A DNA stretch of 64,000 bases from Agromyces sp. H66 (GTDB lineage: Bacteria > Actinomycetota > Actinomycetes > Actinomycetales > Microbacteriaceae), in the NCBI RefSeq assembly GCF_004959775.1, contig NZ_SJZG01000005.1, positions 267,804 through 331,803 on the forward strand, read 5' to 3'. The position numbers and the translations under genes were made by a program. The notes under the pieces were generated by a model. That model was given only the letters and a program-made list of their open reading frames with translations. It ran no database searches and was not told the DNA's origin. How positions within the stretch are numbered: position 1 is the stretch's first letter; every line of letters begins with the position of its first letter. Positions 16,244-24,076 of the stretch are shown piece by piece.

Positions 16244-17178
16244 TCCCCGAGACGCTCGCGGCGCTCGCCGACGCGCTCAGGGCCGGCCTGCCCGGACTCG
16301 AGCGGCTCCCCACCCTCGGCGCGTCGCGCGTGCTCGTGCTCGGCATGGGATCGAGCCGCTACGCCGCCGACGTGGTCGCCCGGCGCTACCGTGCGGTCGG
16401 CGCGAACGTCGTGGTCGAGCTCGCGAGCACCGAGCTGCTGCCGCCCGCCACGCCCGACCTCGCGGTCGTCGCCGTCTCGGCGACCGGCGGCAGCGCCGAG
16501 GTGCTCCGCGCCGTCGAACGGTACCGCGGCACCGGCCGGCTCGTCGCCGTGACGAACCGGCCGGCGTCCGAACTCGCGCGGCTGGCCGACGTGTTGGTGC
16601 CGCTCGGCGCCGGCGTCGAGGCATCCGGGGTCGCCTGCCGCACGTTCCGGGCCACGTTCCCCGTGCTCGACGCGGTGCTCGCCGAGCTCCTCGGCACCGA
16701 GCCGGCCGCGCGATTCGATGCGGATGCCACGCGGTCGGCCGCCGCGGCGAACGACGAGCTGCTCGCGACATCCGCCGACTGGCTCGCCCCGCTGGCCGAC
16801 CTGCTCGCCGCGCCCATGGGCACCTGGACCCTCGCGCCCGCCGAGCGCGCGTCGAGCGCGCAGCAGGCGGCCCTCATGCTGCGCGAGGTGCCGCGCCGGG
16901 CGGCCTACGCCTCGGAGACCGGCGACTGGTCGCACGTCGACGTGTACCTCACCAAGACGCAGGACTATCGCGCGCTCGTGTACGCCGGCTCGGCGTGGGA
17001 CGCGCAGGCGCTCGAGTGGATGGCCGCCCGCGGCTCGCGGTTCGCCGCGGTCGGACGCGACCTGCCCGGTGCCGAGCTCACGCTGCGGTTCGCCGGCGAC
17101 GGCGACGACTCGGTCGCGGCGCTCACCGAGGTGCTCGCCGGCGAGCTCGTCGCCGACCATTGGCTGCGCGCCGCCTGA
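16207..17178 (+). CDS. double-SIS-domain protein (GlmS/FrlB-like isomerase, deaminase or deglycase)
   Basis: A 323-residue protein with two sugar-isomerase domains. Domain one has VLGMGSSRYAADVVARRY (about residues 42-59), the phosphate loop SATGGSAE, and EASGVACRTF, matching the GlmS/AgaS/FrlB pattern. Domain two has ALMLREVPRRAAYASETGDW, the equivalent of the substrate Glu/His region. No glutaminase domain is present, so it is not GlmS itself. The GTG start follows GGAGGA inside the kinase gene. With a sugar kinase directly upstream, release of the amine from a 6-phosphorylated amino sugar or fructosamine-like adduct is the best guess. Confidence 0.75.
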   Translation: MDTAAFRADLELIPETLAALADALRAGLPGLERLPTLGASRVLVLGMGSSRYAADVVARRYRAVGANVVVELASTELLPPATPDLAVVAVSATGGSAEVLRAVERYRGTGRLVAVTNRPASELARLADVLVPLGAGVEASGVACRTFRATFPVLDAVLAELLGTEPAARFDADATRSAAAANDELLATSADWLAPLADLLAAPMGTWTLAPAERASSAQQAALMLREVPRRAAYASETGDWSHVDVYLTKTQDYRALVYAGSAWDAQALEWMAARGSRFAAVGRDLPGAELTLRFAGDGDDSVAALTEVLAGELVADHWLRAA

Positions 17179-17182
17179 CGCG

Positions 17183-17196
17183 CCGAGGGACCTCGG
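17183..17196. terminator. hairpin between convergent genes
   Basis: CCGAGG-GA-CCTCGG, a perfect 6-bp stem between the stop codons of the SIS gene and the leftward serine hydrolase-like gene. There is no T tract. It is placed to end transcription in both directions. Confidence 0.35.
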
Positions 17197-18459
17197 TCAG
17201 CCGCGACCCGGCGGCATCCGGTCGGGAGCGATCGCGATCGCGAGTTCGCGGAACAGCGAGGTCGCCCGGTTCGGAACGCTGCCGTCCTCGGCGAAGGCGT
17301 CCTCGAGGTACGTGACGGCGACGGAGACGGTCAGGTCGTCGTCGGCCTGGTGTCCGGCGGCGGCGGCGTATCCGAAGAACGCCGGGTTCTGCATGATCCA
17401 GTCGCCCGTGAGCACGATGCCGTAGCCGTACGTGTACGCCTCGTCCTGGACGAGGCACCCGCGAACGCAGCCCTCGACCTCGCTCGTGGCGCCGCGCAGG
17501 GTCGGTGCGACTTGCAGGTCGTGGGACTCGTCGTCGAGCAGGTCGCCGCGCCCGACTGCACGGATCAGGGCGGCCGCGTCGGCGACATCGGTGTACTGCA
17601 TCGATCCGCGGGCGAGGGTCCACGACGGGTTCCAGAAGGTCGAATCCTCGATGAACCGCGTCCCGGGCGGGACGCCCAAGGGCGTGCGTCGCTCGGAGGT
17701 GTAGGCGTGCAGCACCGGCTCCGCGATCTCCGGGGTGCCGGGTGCCGCGGTCTCCTCCAGCCCGAGCGGCTCGAGGACCCGCTCGGCGAGCAGTTCGTCG
17801 ACCGGGGTCCCCGTGATCTCCTCGAGCGCGAGCCCCAGCAGGAGGTAGTCGGTGTGCGCGTAGTTCCAGTTCGTGCCGGGCTCGTAGAGCAGCGGCCGGG
17901 ATGTCCCGAACGGATACAACTCCTCGGGCGACCACTCGCGGAACGGATCCGCGAGCATCTCGGCGATGAGCTCGTCGCTCCAGAGGTAGTCGGCGTACCC
18001 GGAGGTCATCTGCGCGAGCTGGCCGAGCGTCACCCGGTCGGCGTTCGGCACGTCGGGGAGCCACTCGGCGATCGGGTCGTCGAGCTCGACCTCACCCTCC
18101 TCGGCGAGCTGCAGGAGGACGGTCGACATCTGGGGGATGGACATCGCGCCGCTTCGGAAGTGCATCCCGGTGGTCGCGGGCACGCCCGTCATGGACTCGC
18201 CGAACGCCTCCTCGATCACCACGTCGTCGCCGTCCTGCACGCGCACGATCACGGCCCGCAGGCTCCACCGGTCCATCGCCTCCGCGATCACGTCGCGCAC
18301 GGCGCCGGGGCGGGTGTCGTCGCCGACGCTGCTCGCGGGCGCGGACGGCGCGGCCGTCGGCGTGTCGGCCGGCGCCGAGGCATCCGTGGGCCCAGCGGTG
18401 CAGCCCGCGAGCAGGAGACCGACGAGGAGTGCGGGCGGGACGGCCGTCGAGCGGGGCAT
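17197..18459 (-). CDS. beta-lactamase-fold lipoprotein with lost catalytic residues
   Basis: A 420-residue exported protein of the serine-hydrolase (beta-lactamase/class C-like) family. A lipobox LLLAGC lies near residue 20, followed by an Ala/Pro/Thr linker. The fold is recognisable: AVIVRVQDGDDVVIEEAFG, LGQLAQMTSGYADY, YAHTDYLLLGLALEEITGTP. However, where relatives read FRIGSVTK, this protein reads FRSGAMSI, so both the nucleophilic Ser and the Lys of the SxxK motif are replaced. The YSN-type motif is YAH. It is probably not an active hydrolase and may bind a ligand instead. The ATG at 18459 is chosen for GGAG 8 nt upstream; a GTG three codons earlier is possible. Confidence 0.8.
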   Translation of the reverse strand: MPRSTAVPPALLVGLLLAGCTAGPTDASAPADTPTAAPSAPASSVGDDTRPGAVRDVIAEAMDRWSLRAVIVRVQDGDDVVIEEAFGESMTGVPATTGMHFRSGAMSIPQMSTVLLQLAEEGEVELDDPIAEWLPDVPNADRVTLGQLAQMTSGYADYLWSDELIAEMLADPFREWSPEELYPFGTSRPLLYEPGTNWNYAHTDYLLLGLALEEITGTPVDELLAERVLEPLGLEETAAPGTPEIAEPVLHAYTSERRTPLGVPPGTRFIEDSTFWNPSWTLARGSMQYTDVADAAALIRAVGRGDLLDDESHDLQVAPTLRGATSEVEGCVRGCLVQDEAYTYGYGIVLTGDWIMQNPAFFGYAAAAGHQADDDLTVSVAVTYLEDAFAEDGSVPNRATSLFRELAIAIAPDRMPPGRG

Positions 18460-18544
18460 GCGGGTCACTCCGGCACTCTCGCAGACGCGCCGGGCCCGCC
18501 GCCATGGACCCAGGTCCCGTTCCGGACTTCAGGCGTTCAGGCGT

Positions 18545-19135
18545 TCAGCCGCGACGCCGCCGAACGACCCGGTCGCCGGCCCAGCGCCGGTGCAGGACGA
18601 CCCGCTGCCGCGGCCGTCGCGCGTAGGCCCGGGCGTTGCGGCTCGACAGCGCGAGTAGCACGAGGATGTCGAGCGCCAGGGTGATGAAGGTCGTACGCAG
18701 CGTGATCTCGGTCGTGCCGGTCACCGAGTCGACCCACGCGACCACGATGCTGATCGTCGCGAAGCACATCACGGCGATACGCGCCCAGTTGCTGCCGAAC
18801 CAGATGAGCACGGCGAGCAGGAGTTCGGCGGCGAGCACGATCCCGCCGGCGGCGAGCAGGACGGCGAGCACGACGGCCGACGCCGCCGCGACGTCGGTGC
18901 CCGGCTCGAGCACGAGGTCGACCTGTTCGCGCACGACCTCGTCCCACCGCACCCCCAGCGCGACGAGCCACACCACGCCGGCGACGACGCGCGCCACCAC
19001 GAGTCCGGCTCCGAAGGCGGTCGCGGCCGGGCGACGCATCGAGGGCGGCGGCGTCACGGGGGTCGCGAGCACCGCGGGCGACTCGAAGGCGGGTCGCTTC
19101 TCGACGGGCGCGCGCCGGCCGTCGGCGCCGCTCAT
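18545..19135 (-). CDS. membrane protein of unknown function (four predicted segments)
   Basis: A 196-residue protein with four hydrophobic segments: about residues 38-60, 83-110, 112-136 and 142-165. The N-terminus is Pro-rich and the C-terminal 25 residues are strongly basic (many Arg). I do not recognise the family. Its ATG overlaps the stop of the LssY-C gene by four bases (ATGA), so both are made together. The basic tail should stay in the cytoplasm. Confidence 0.7.
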   Translation of the reverse strand: MSGADGRRAPVEKRPAFESPAVLATPVTPPPSMRRPAATAFGAGLVVARVVAGVVWLVALGVRWDEVVREQVDLVLEPGTDVAAASAVVLAVLLAAGGIVLAAELLLAVLIWFGSNWARIAVMCFATISIVVAWVDSVTGTTEITLRTTFITLALDILVLLALSSRNARAYARRPRQRVVLHRRWAGDRVVRRRRG

Positions 19136-20049
19136 CTCGCGGCCTCGCTCGCGTCGGCCTCGATCGCGGCCTCGAGCGCACCCACCGGCACGTCGCTCAC
19201 GTCGATGACCGGCAGGTCCCCGTCGGTCCGGATCGTGTCGCCGCCGCCGTTGCGCGAGTGGTATCCGGTGGAGAAGTCGCGCAGCACCTCCACGCGCGCC
19301 GCAGGGTTCGACCCGAGCACGGTCGCGACGATGTGGTCGCGTTCGACGTCGATGTCGGCGTCGATCTTGTGCGTCACCTGCAGGGTGAAGAGCGAGAAGC
19401 CCACGCTGCGGTCGAACGTGCCCGCCGCGAGCCAGTCGACGCGGCGCCCGCCGGGCAGCAGCCACCCCTCGGGCGTCTGCCAGAACCGCACGTGGTGGCG
19501 GCGCGCGGGATAGCCCTCGACCTCCTGCTGGTAGGCGAAGTCCTGCTGGCGGTGGAACAGGAACAGCGGGCTGACCGGCGCCTCGTCGTAGCTGCGGCGA
19601 GTGACGGTCGAGGTGACGATGCGCCAGCTCGAGGCGAGCGTGACGTCGTCGGCGCGCGTCCAGCCGGCGGCGCGCATGGCGGCGTGCACGGATGCCTCGC
19701 TCCCGTCGAGCGCCAGGTTCACGGGATCGCCGAGCAGGCCGTCGCTCGTGCGCGCCCGCCCGATGAAGTACTCGGGGACGTAGATCGCGGTGAGGATGCG
19801 GTGCAACCGGGGCAGCACGAGGTAGGCGAGCACGAGCCAGAACGCCACGAAGAACGCGATGCCGAACCAGCCGAACTCGAACGACTGGCTGAGCACGAGC
19901 CACGCGAGCCACACCGACGCGACGCCCGCGAACACGAAGAAGAACCCGTCGAGCATCGTCGTGAACGAGAGACGGCGCCGCTCGGCCGGCGTCGCCTCCG
20001 CCCCGGATGCCTCGGATGCTCCGGATGCCTCGGCGCCCACCTCGCCCAT
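19132..20049 (-). CDS. LssY C-terminal domain membrane protein
   Basis: A 305-residue protein. Two membrane segments (about residues 33-54 and 60-80) are followed by a soluble LssY_C domain with RFWQTPEGWLLPGGRRVDWL (about 193-212), THKIDADIDVERDHIV (about 232-247) and STGYHSRNGGGDTI (about 263-276). LssY-type domains occur in membrane proteins of PAP2/DedA association, but the reaction is not established. It begins at an ATG with a TAGCAT box 6 nt before it and no ribosome binding site. The following gene, another membrane protein, is translationally coupled. Confidence 0.8.
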   Translation of the reverse strand: MGEVGAEASGASEASGAEATPAERRRLSFTTMLDGFFFVFAGVASVWLAWLVLSQSFEFGWFGIAFFVAFWLVLAYLVLPRLHRILTAIYVPEYFIGRARTSDGLLGDPVNLALDGSEASVHAAMRAAGWTRADDVTLASSWRIVTSTVTRRSYDEAPVSPLFLFHRQQDFAYQQEVEGYPARRHHVRFWQTPEGWLLPGGRRVDWLAAGTFDRSVGFSLFTLQVTHKIDADIDVERDHIVATVLGSNPAARVEVLRDFSTGYHSRNGGGDTIRTDGDLPVIDVSDVPVGALEAAIEADASEAAR

Positions 20050-20055
20050 GACTGC

Positions 20056-20061
20056 ATGCTA
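20056..20061 (-). promoter_or_regulatory. -10 box of a leaderless promoter for the LssY-C gene
   Basis: TAGCAT on the minus strand, 6 nt before the ATG at 20049, with no ribosome binding site. Confidence 0.5.
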
Positions 20062-20092
20062 GTCGTGGCGAGCCGGGGCGGCGCGGCGCCGC

Positions 20093-21184
20093 TCAGTCGA
20101 GGCGTGCGAGGAGCGTCGCGCCGACGTCGTCGACCGGCTCGCTCTGGTTCGCGAGCACGATCGCGGCGGTGCCGTTCGTCGTGTCGATGAGCATCACGCT
20201 CGCGAACCCGAGGGTCATGCCGTTGTGCCACACGATGCGGCTGCCGCCCTGTTCGCGGACGTTCCAGAAGTACCCGATCGTCGAGCCGTCGCCCACCTCG
20301 ATGGTTCCGGTCTGCGCGGCGCTGTCCGTGAGCGGCCCGTCGAGCACGGCCTGCGCGAAGGTCACCAGGTCGCCGACGGTCGCGTGGATGCCGCCCGCCG
20401 GCGCGTACGCGGCGAGCGTCGACGGTTCGACCGGATCTCCCTCGGAATCGGTGCCCCCCGCATGTCCGCCGGGAACCGCAGAATCGTCGAGCGGCAGCGA
20501 GGCGCCGTCGAGTCCGAGCGGGTCGAGCAGGCGCTCGGACACGAGGGCGGGATAGTCGGTTCCGGCCGCCGCGGCCACCGCATGGCCGACCAGAGTGGCG
20601 CCCATGTTGCTGTACGAGAACGTGCTCGGAGCGGCGAGTTCCATTCCGCCGGCTGCGGCGAGCACCTCCTCGAGACTCTCGTCGAACGGGTCGCGCCCCG
20701 CCTCGTAGTCGGCCGTGACCCGCTCGACGAATTCGGGGTCGGAGGGGAAGGTTGCCAGGCCCGACCGGTGCGCCGCGAGGTCTCGAAGGGTCGCGGATGC
20801 CACGGGCGCATCGCCGAGATCGAGGTACTGCCCCACGGGGTCGTCGGCGTTCACCTCGCCTCGCTCGATCGCCTGCGCGAGCCGCTCGCCCGTGAACACC
20901 TTCGTGATGGAGCCGATCTCGAACGTCGTGGACTCGTCGGCGCCCATGAACGCCGTGCGCACCTCGTCGCCCTCGATCACGGCCACCGCGACCCGGTCGT
21001 GCTCATCGATGAACGACGGGCGGATGAGCCGCAGCAAATCCTCGTCACCGGAGCTGCCGACGGCCTCGCTCGTCTGCGGCACGCCCGGTGCGGGCCCCGT
21101 CGTCGAGACGCACCCCGTCAACGCGAGGCTCCCGGTGAGCAGCATGGCGCCGAGCAGGCGGTTGGTCGAGGGGAAGCGGCGCAT
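20093..21184 (-). CDS. beta-lactamase-family serine hydrolase lipoprotein
   Basis: A 363-residue exported serine hydrolase. A lipobox LALTGC lies near residue 25. All three active-site motifs are present: SxxK in FEIGSITKVFTG (near residue 90), YxN in FSYSNMGATLVGH (near 188), and HNG in RIVWHNGMTLGF (near 328). This is a D-alanyl-D-alanine carboxypeptidase/esterase-type protein of class C fold, acting outside the cytoplasmic membrane. In contrast, the nearby relative at 17197-18459 has lost these residues. The ATG at 21184 has TACGAT 6 nt upstream and no ribosome binding site, so it is probably leaderless. Confidence 0.88.
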   Translation of the reverse strand: MRRFPSTNRLLGAMLLTGSLALTGCVSTTGPAPGVPQTSEAVGSSGDEDLLRLIRPSFIDEHDRVAVAVIEGDEVRTAFMGADESTTFEIGSITKVFTGERLAQAIERGEVNADDPVGQYLDLGDAPVASATLRDLAAHRSGLATFPSDPEFVERVTADYEAGRDPFDESLEEVLAAAGGMELAAPSTFSYSNMGATLVGHAVAAAAGTDYPALVSERLLDPLGLDGASLPLDDSAVPGGHAGGTDSEGDPVEPSTLAAYAPAGGIHATVGDLVTFAQAVLDGPLTDSAAQTGTIEVGDGSTIGYFWNVREQGGSRIVWHNGMTLGFASVMLIDTTNGTAAIVLANQSEPVDDVGATLLARLD

Positions 21185-21190
21185 CGACCC

Positions 21191-21196
21191 ATCGTA
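21191..21196 (-). promoter_or_regulatory. -10 box of a leaderless promoter for the serine hydrolase gene
   Basis: TACGAT on the minus strand, 6 nt before the ATG at 21184. Confidence 0.5.
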
Positions 21197-21241
21197 TGCG
21201 TCCGCCCCCGGGCGGTCACCGCCCCCGTGTGCGGGCCGAAG

Positions 21242-21247
21242 TAGGCT
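21242..21247 (+). promoter_or_regulatory. -10 box of the class V aminotransferase gene
   Basis: TAGGCT, 8 nt before the ATG at 21256; no ribosome binding site between. Confidence 0.45.
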
Positions 21248-21255
21248 CTCGTCCC

Positions 21256-22470
21256 ATGGCCTACGACATCGCCCGCATCCGCTCGCTGTTCCCCTCGCTG
21301 GAGAGCGGATGGGCGCATTTCGACGGCCCCGGCGGAACGCAGACGCCGCGGGCGGTGGGCGACGCCGTGGCATCCGTGCTCACCGGTCCGCTGTCGAACC
21401 GGGGCGCCGTCGGCGAGTCCGAGGTGCGGGCCGAGGCCGCCGTTCACGGCTTCCGGCTGGCGGCGGCCGACCTGCTCGGCGCGCACCCGGGTGGCATCGT
21501 GCACGGGCGCAGCGCCACGCAGCTCGTGTACGACTTCTCGCGGCACCTGTCCGGCGACTGGGGCGCGGGCGACGAGGTGGTCGTGACACGGCTCGACCAC
21601 GACGCGAACGTGCGTCCGTGGGTGCAGGCGGCCGCGCATGTGGGCGCCACGGTGCGGTGGGCCGATTTCGATCCCGAGACGGGCGAGCTGTCGACGGATG
21701 CCGTGACCGCCCTGCTCTCGGAACGCACCCGACTCGTCGCCGTGACCGCCGCGTCGAACCTCATCGGCACCATCCCCGACGTGCCGGCGATCGCGGCCGC
21801 CGCGCACCAGGTCGGCGCGCTCGTGTTCGTCGACGGCGTGCACTACACCGCCCACGAGCTGCCTGATGTCGCCGAACTCGGCAGCGACTTCTTCGTGTGC
21901 TCGCCGTACAAGTTCCTCGGACCGCACTGCGGCGTGCTCGCCGCTCGGCCCGACCTGCTCGAGACGATCATGCCCGACAAGCTGCTGCCCGCGACGAACG
22001 TGGTGCCCGAGCGCTTCGAGTTCGGCACGCTCCCCTACGAACTGCTCGCGGGCGTGACCGCCGCGGTCGACGTGCTCGCGGGACTCGATTCGGATGCCGC
22101 GGGCGCGGGTTCGTCGCGTCGTGATCGACTCGTGGCGTCGTACGCCGCGCTGCACGAGCACGAGGCCGGCCTGCGCGCGCGGCTCGAGGAGGGGATCGCC
22201 GCGTTTGGGGGCGTGACCGTCTGGTCGCGCGCGGCGCGGCGCACCCCCACGCTGCTCGCGACATTCGCGGGGCACGCGGCATCCGACGTGTCGAGGTCGC
22301 TCGCCGCGGGCCGGGTGCTCGCCCCGTCGAGCAGCTTCTACGCGATCGAGGCCTCGCGGCGCCTCGGTCTCGGCGACGCGGGCGGACTGCGTGTGGGACT
22401 CGCGCCCTACACGGATGCCGCCGACGTCGAGCGCCTCCTCGGCGGACTCGCCGGCGCCCTCGCGAGCTGA
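21256..22470 (+). CDS. class V aminotransferase / cysteine desulfurase-like PLP enzyme
   Basis: A 404-residue PLP enzyme of aminotransferase class V fold. The N-terminus has GWAHFDGPGGTQTPRAVGDA. The PLP aspartate is in FVDGVHYTAH (about residue 196) and the PLP lysine in SPYKFLGPHCGVL (about residue 218). The His in the VDGVHY segment is typical of cysteine desulfurase-like members, but the active-site Cys of NifS/SufS is not evident, so calling it a desulfurase is unsafe. It is probably leaderless. A PEP mutase-like gene follows after a short gap with its own TAGGCT box. Confidence 0.82.
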   Translation: MAYDIARIRSLFPSLESGWAHFDGPGGTQTPRAVGDAVASVLTGPLSNRGAVGESEVRAEAAVHGFRLAAADLLGAHPGGIVHGRSATQLVYDFSRHLSGDWGAGDEVVVTRLDHDANVRPWVQAAAHVGATVRWADFDPETGELSTDAVTALLSERTRLVAVTAASNLIGTIPDVPAIAAAAHQVGALVFVDGVHYTAHELPDVAELGSDFFVCSPYKFLGPHCGVLAARPDLLETIMPDKLLPATNVVPERFEFGTLPYELLAGVTAAVDVLAGLDSDAAGAGSSRRDRLVASYAALHEHEAGLRARLEEGIAAFGGVTVWSRAARRTPTLLATFAGHAASDVSRSLAAGRVLAPSSSFYAIEASRRLGLGDAGGLRVGLAPYTDAADVERLLGGLAGALAS

Positions 22471-22479
22471 GGAGAGCCA

Positions 22480-22485
22480 TAGGCT
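22480..22485 (+). promoter_or_regulatory. -10 box of a leaderless promoter for the PEP mutase-like gene
   Basis: TAGGCT, 7 nt before the ATG at 22493, directly after the stop of the upstream gene; no ribosome binding site. Confidence 0.5.
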
Positions 22486-22492
22486 GAAGCCC

Positions 22493-23266
22493 ATGACCCT
22501 CGCTGACACCGCGGCCGAACTGCGTCGCCTGCACGCCGCCCCCGAACTCCTCCAGGTCGTGAACGTCTGGGACGTCGTGAGCGCTCGCGCCATCGCCGCC
22601 CTGCCCCAGACCCGCGCGATCGCGACGGCGAGCCACTCGATCGCCGCGACGTTCGGGTACCCCGACGGCGAGCAGATCCCCGTCGACCTCATGCTCGACA
22701 TGGTCGGCCGCATCGCGAACGCCGTCGACGTGCCGGTGAGCGCCGACCTCGAGGCGGGCTACGGCGACCCCGGCGAGACGATCCGCCGCGCCATCGGAGT
22801 CGGCGTCGCCGGCGCCAACCTCGAAGACGAGCTCAGGCCGCTCGCCGAGTCGGTCGCCATGGTCGAGGCCGCCGTGGCCGCCGCCGAGGCGGAGGGCGTG
22901 CCGTTCGCGCTCAACGCCCGCACCGACGCGTTCCTGCGCGGCAGGGACCGCGCGCGCGAGGTGAACCTCGCCGACGCGATCGAGCGCGGACGCGCCTACC
23001 TCGACGCCGGTGCGACGTGCGTCTTCGTGCCCGGAAACTTCGGCGACGACGTCATCGCCGAACTCGTCGCGGGCATCGGCGAACGCCGCGTGAGCCTCAT
23101 CGGCCTCCCCGACATCCCCGCACCCGCCCGGCTGCAGGCACTCGGCGTCGCGCGCCTCTCGTACGGCCCGAACACGCAACGCGTCGTGCTCGGCGCCCTG
23201 CAGGACCTCGCCAGCGACCTCTACGACGGGGGCGTGCTGCCCCGCGACATCCGACAGCTGAACTGA
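22493..23266 (+). CDS. isocitrate lyase/PEP mutase-superfamily protein
   Basis: A 257-residue TIM-barrel protein of the PEP mutase/isocitrate lyase superfamily. The metal-binding segment SADLEAGYGD lies near residues 83-92. VNVWDVVSARAIA near residue 23 and FALNARTDAFL near 140 are the usual phosphonate or carboxylate contacts. The canonical KKCG lid of isocitrate lyases is absent; the lid region reads GVAGANLEDELRPLAE, as in the oxaloacetate-decarboxylase- or methylisocitrate-like subgroup. The exact substrate (PEP, oxaloacetate, 2-methylisocitrate-like) cannot be fixed. Confidence 0.82.
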   Translation: MTLADTAAELRRLHAAPELLQVVNVWDVVSARAIAALPQTRAIATASHSIAATFGYPDGEQIPVDLMLDMVGRIANAVDVPVSADLEAGYGDPGETIRRAIGVGVAGANLEDELRPLAESVAMVEAAVAAAEAEGVPFALNARTDAFLRGRDRAREVNLADAIERGRAYLDAGATCVFVPGNFGDDVIAELVAGIGERRVSLIGLPDIPAPARLQALGVARLSYGPNTQRVVLGALQDLASDLYDGGVLPRDIRQLN

Positions 23267-23294
23267 GGCGCCGAGCGCGCGGCGAGCGCCGACC

Positions 23295-23906
23295 CTAGAG
23301 CAGGTACTCGCCGCCCTCGCGCCCGATCTCGCCGAATTCCGGAACCGCGCCCGCGTCGAGCGCCCGGATCGTCGGCCGCCCGACGTGGGCGAACACGAGG
23401 CGCTCGACTCCCGCCGCACGGGCGGCCGCGGCGGTGTCCGAGACCGCCGCGTGCCCGCCGACGCCGCCCCGGAAGCGGATCGGCCGCGACCAGCCGGCGG
23501 CATCGGCGAACATGAGATCGGCGCCCGCGGCCCACTCGGGGAAGCGCCAGAACTCCGGCGCCCAGACCGCCGTCCGCCCCTGCCACCGGAGCTCGTACCC
23601 CCACGTCTGGTGGCTCGTGTGCTCGACGGGGCGCGGCTCGACCACGAGGTCGTCGGCGGCGTACGCGGTCACCTCCGGGCGCAGCCCGAACGTCGAGGCG
23701 CGCCGGCGGATGTCGGCGATGAGCTCCGCCCGCAGATCGGTGACGAGCCACGCGCTCGGCCGGCCGGCCGTCTCGTCGGGCACTGCCGCGAGCCCACCGT
23801 CGAACATCACCGCGCCCGACGGCGCCAGGGCGATGAGGCCGGCCGGGAAGTACCGCGGTGACGCCATCGCGCCCACGCCCAGGAGTCGCAACCGCAACCG
23901 GGCCAT
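23295..23906 (-). CDS. metallo-hydrolase-like protein lacking the HxHxDH motif
   Basis: A 203-residue protein with the strand order of a metallo-beta-lactamase fold (MARLRLRLLGVGAMASPRYF, then GAVMFDGG). Where relatives carry HxHxDH it reads SAWLVTDLRAELI, so the first metal site is missing. Later conserved pieces remain: HTSHQTWGY near residue 95 and FAHVGRPTIRAL near 171. It may be a non-hydrolytic member. A TACCAT box lies 6 nt before the ATG and no ribosome binding site is seen. The gene converges with the PEP mutase-like gene. Confidence 0.6.
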   Translation of the reverse strand: MARLRLRLLGVGAMASPRYFPAGLIALAPSGAVMFDGGLAAVPDETAGRPSAWLVTDLRAELIADIRRRASTFGLRPEVTAYAADDLVVEPRPVEHTSHQTWGYELRWQGRTAVWAPEFWRFPEWAAGADLMFADAAGWSRPIRFRGGVGGHAAVSDTAAAARAAGVERLVFAHVGRPTIRALDAGAVPEFGEIGREGGEYLL

Positions 23907-23912
23907 GGACCC

Positions 23913-23918
23913 ATGGTA
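23913..23918 (-). promoter_or_regulatory. -10 box of a leaderless promoter for the hydrolase-like gene
   Basis: TACCAT on the minus strand, 6 nt before the ATG at 23906. Confidence 0.45.
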
Positions 23919-23995
23919 GGAACATCCACCCGGCCGCACTGGGGAATCACCCATGCGACTGATGCCTCGTGACGGTGCCGCTCGCTAGGGTGGCC

Positions 23996-24067
23996 ATGAG
24001 GCGGCACGACCGCCGGGGCCGGGCGGGGCGCGGCCCACCGCGGCTCCACGCTCGCCCCACGACGTGA
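23996..24067 (+). CDS. possible 23-residue Arg-rich leader peptide of the ABC exporter operon
   Basis: A short open frame (ATG at 23996, TGA at 24065-24067) encodes a peptide with eight Arg and little hydrophobic content. A TAGGGT -10-like box ends 4 nt before it. Its stop codon runs into the GGAG ribosome binding site of the ATPase gene (TGAGGAG), the layout expected of a coupled leader. There is no other evidence that it is translated; it may simply be 5' untranslated RNA. Confidence 0.25.
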   Translation: MRRHDRRGRAGRGPPRLHARPTT

Positions 24068-24076
24068 GGAGCACGT

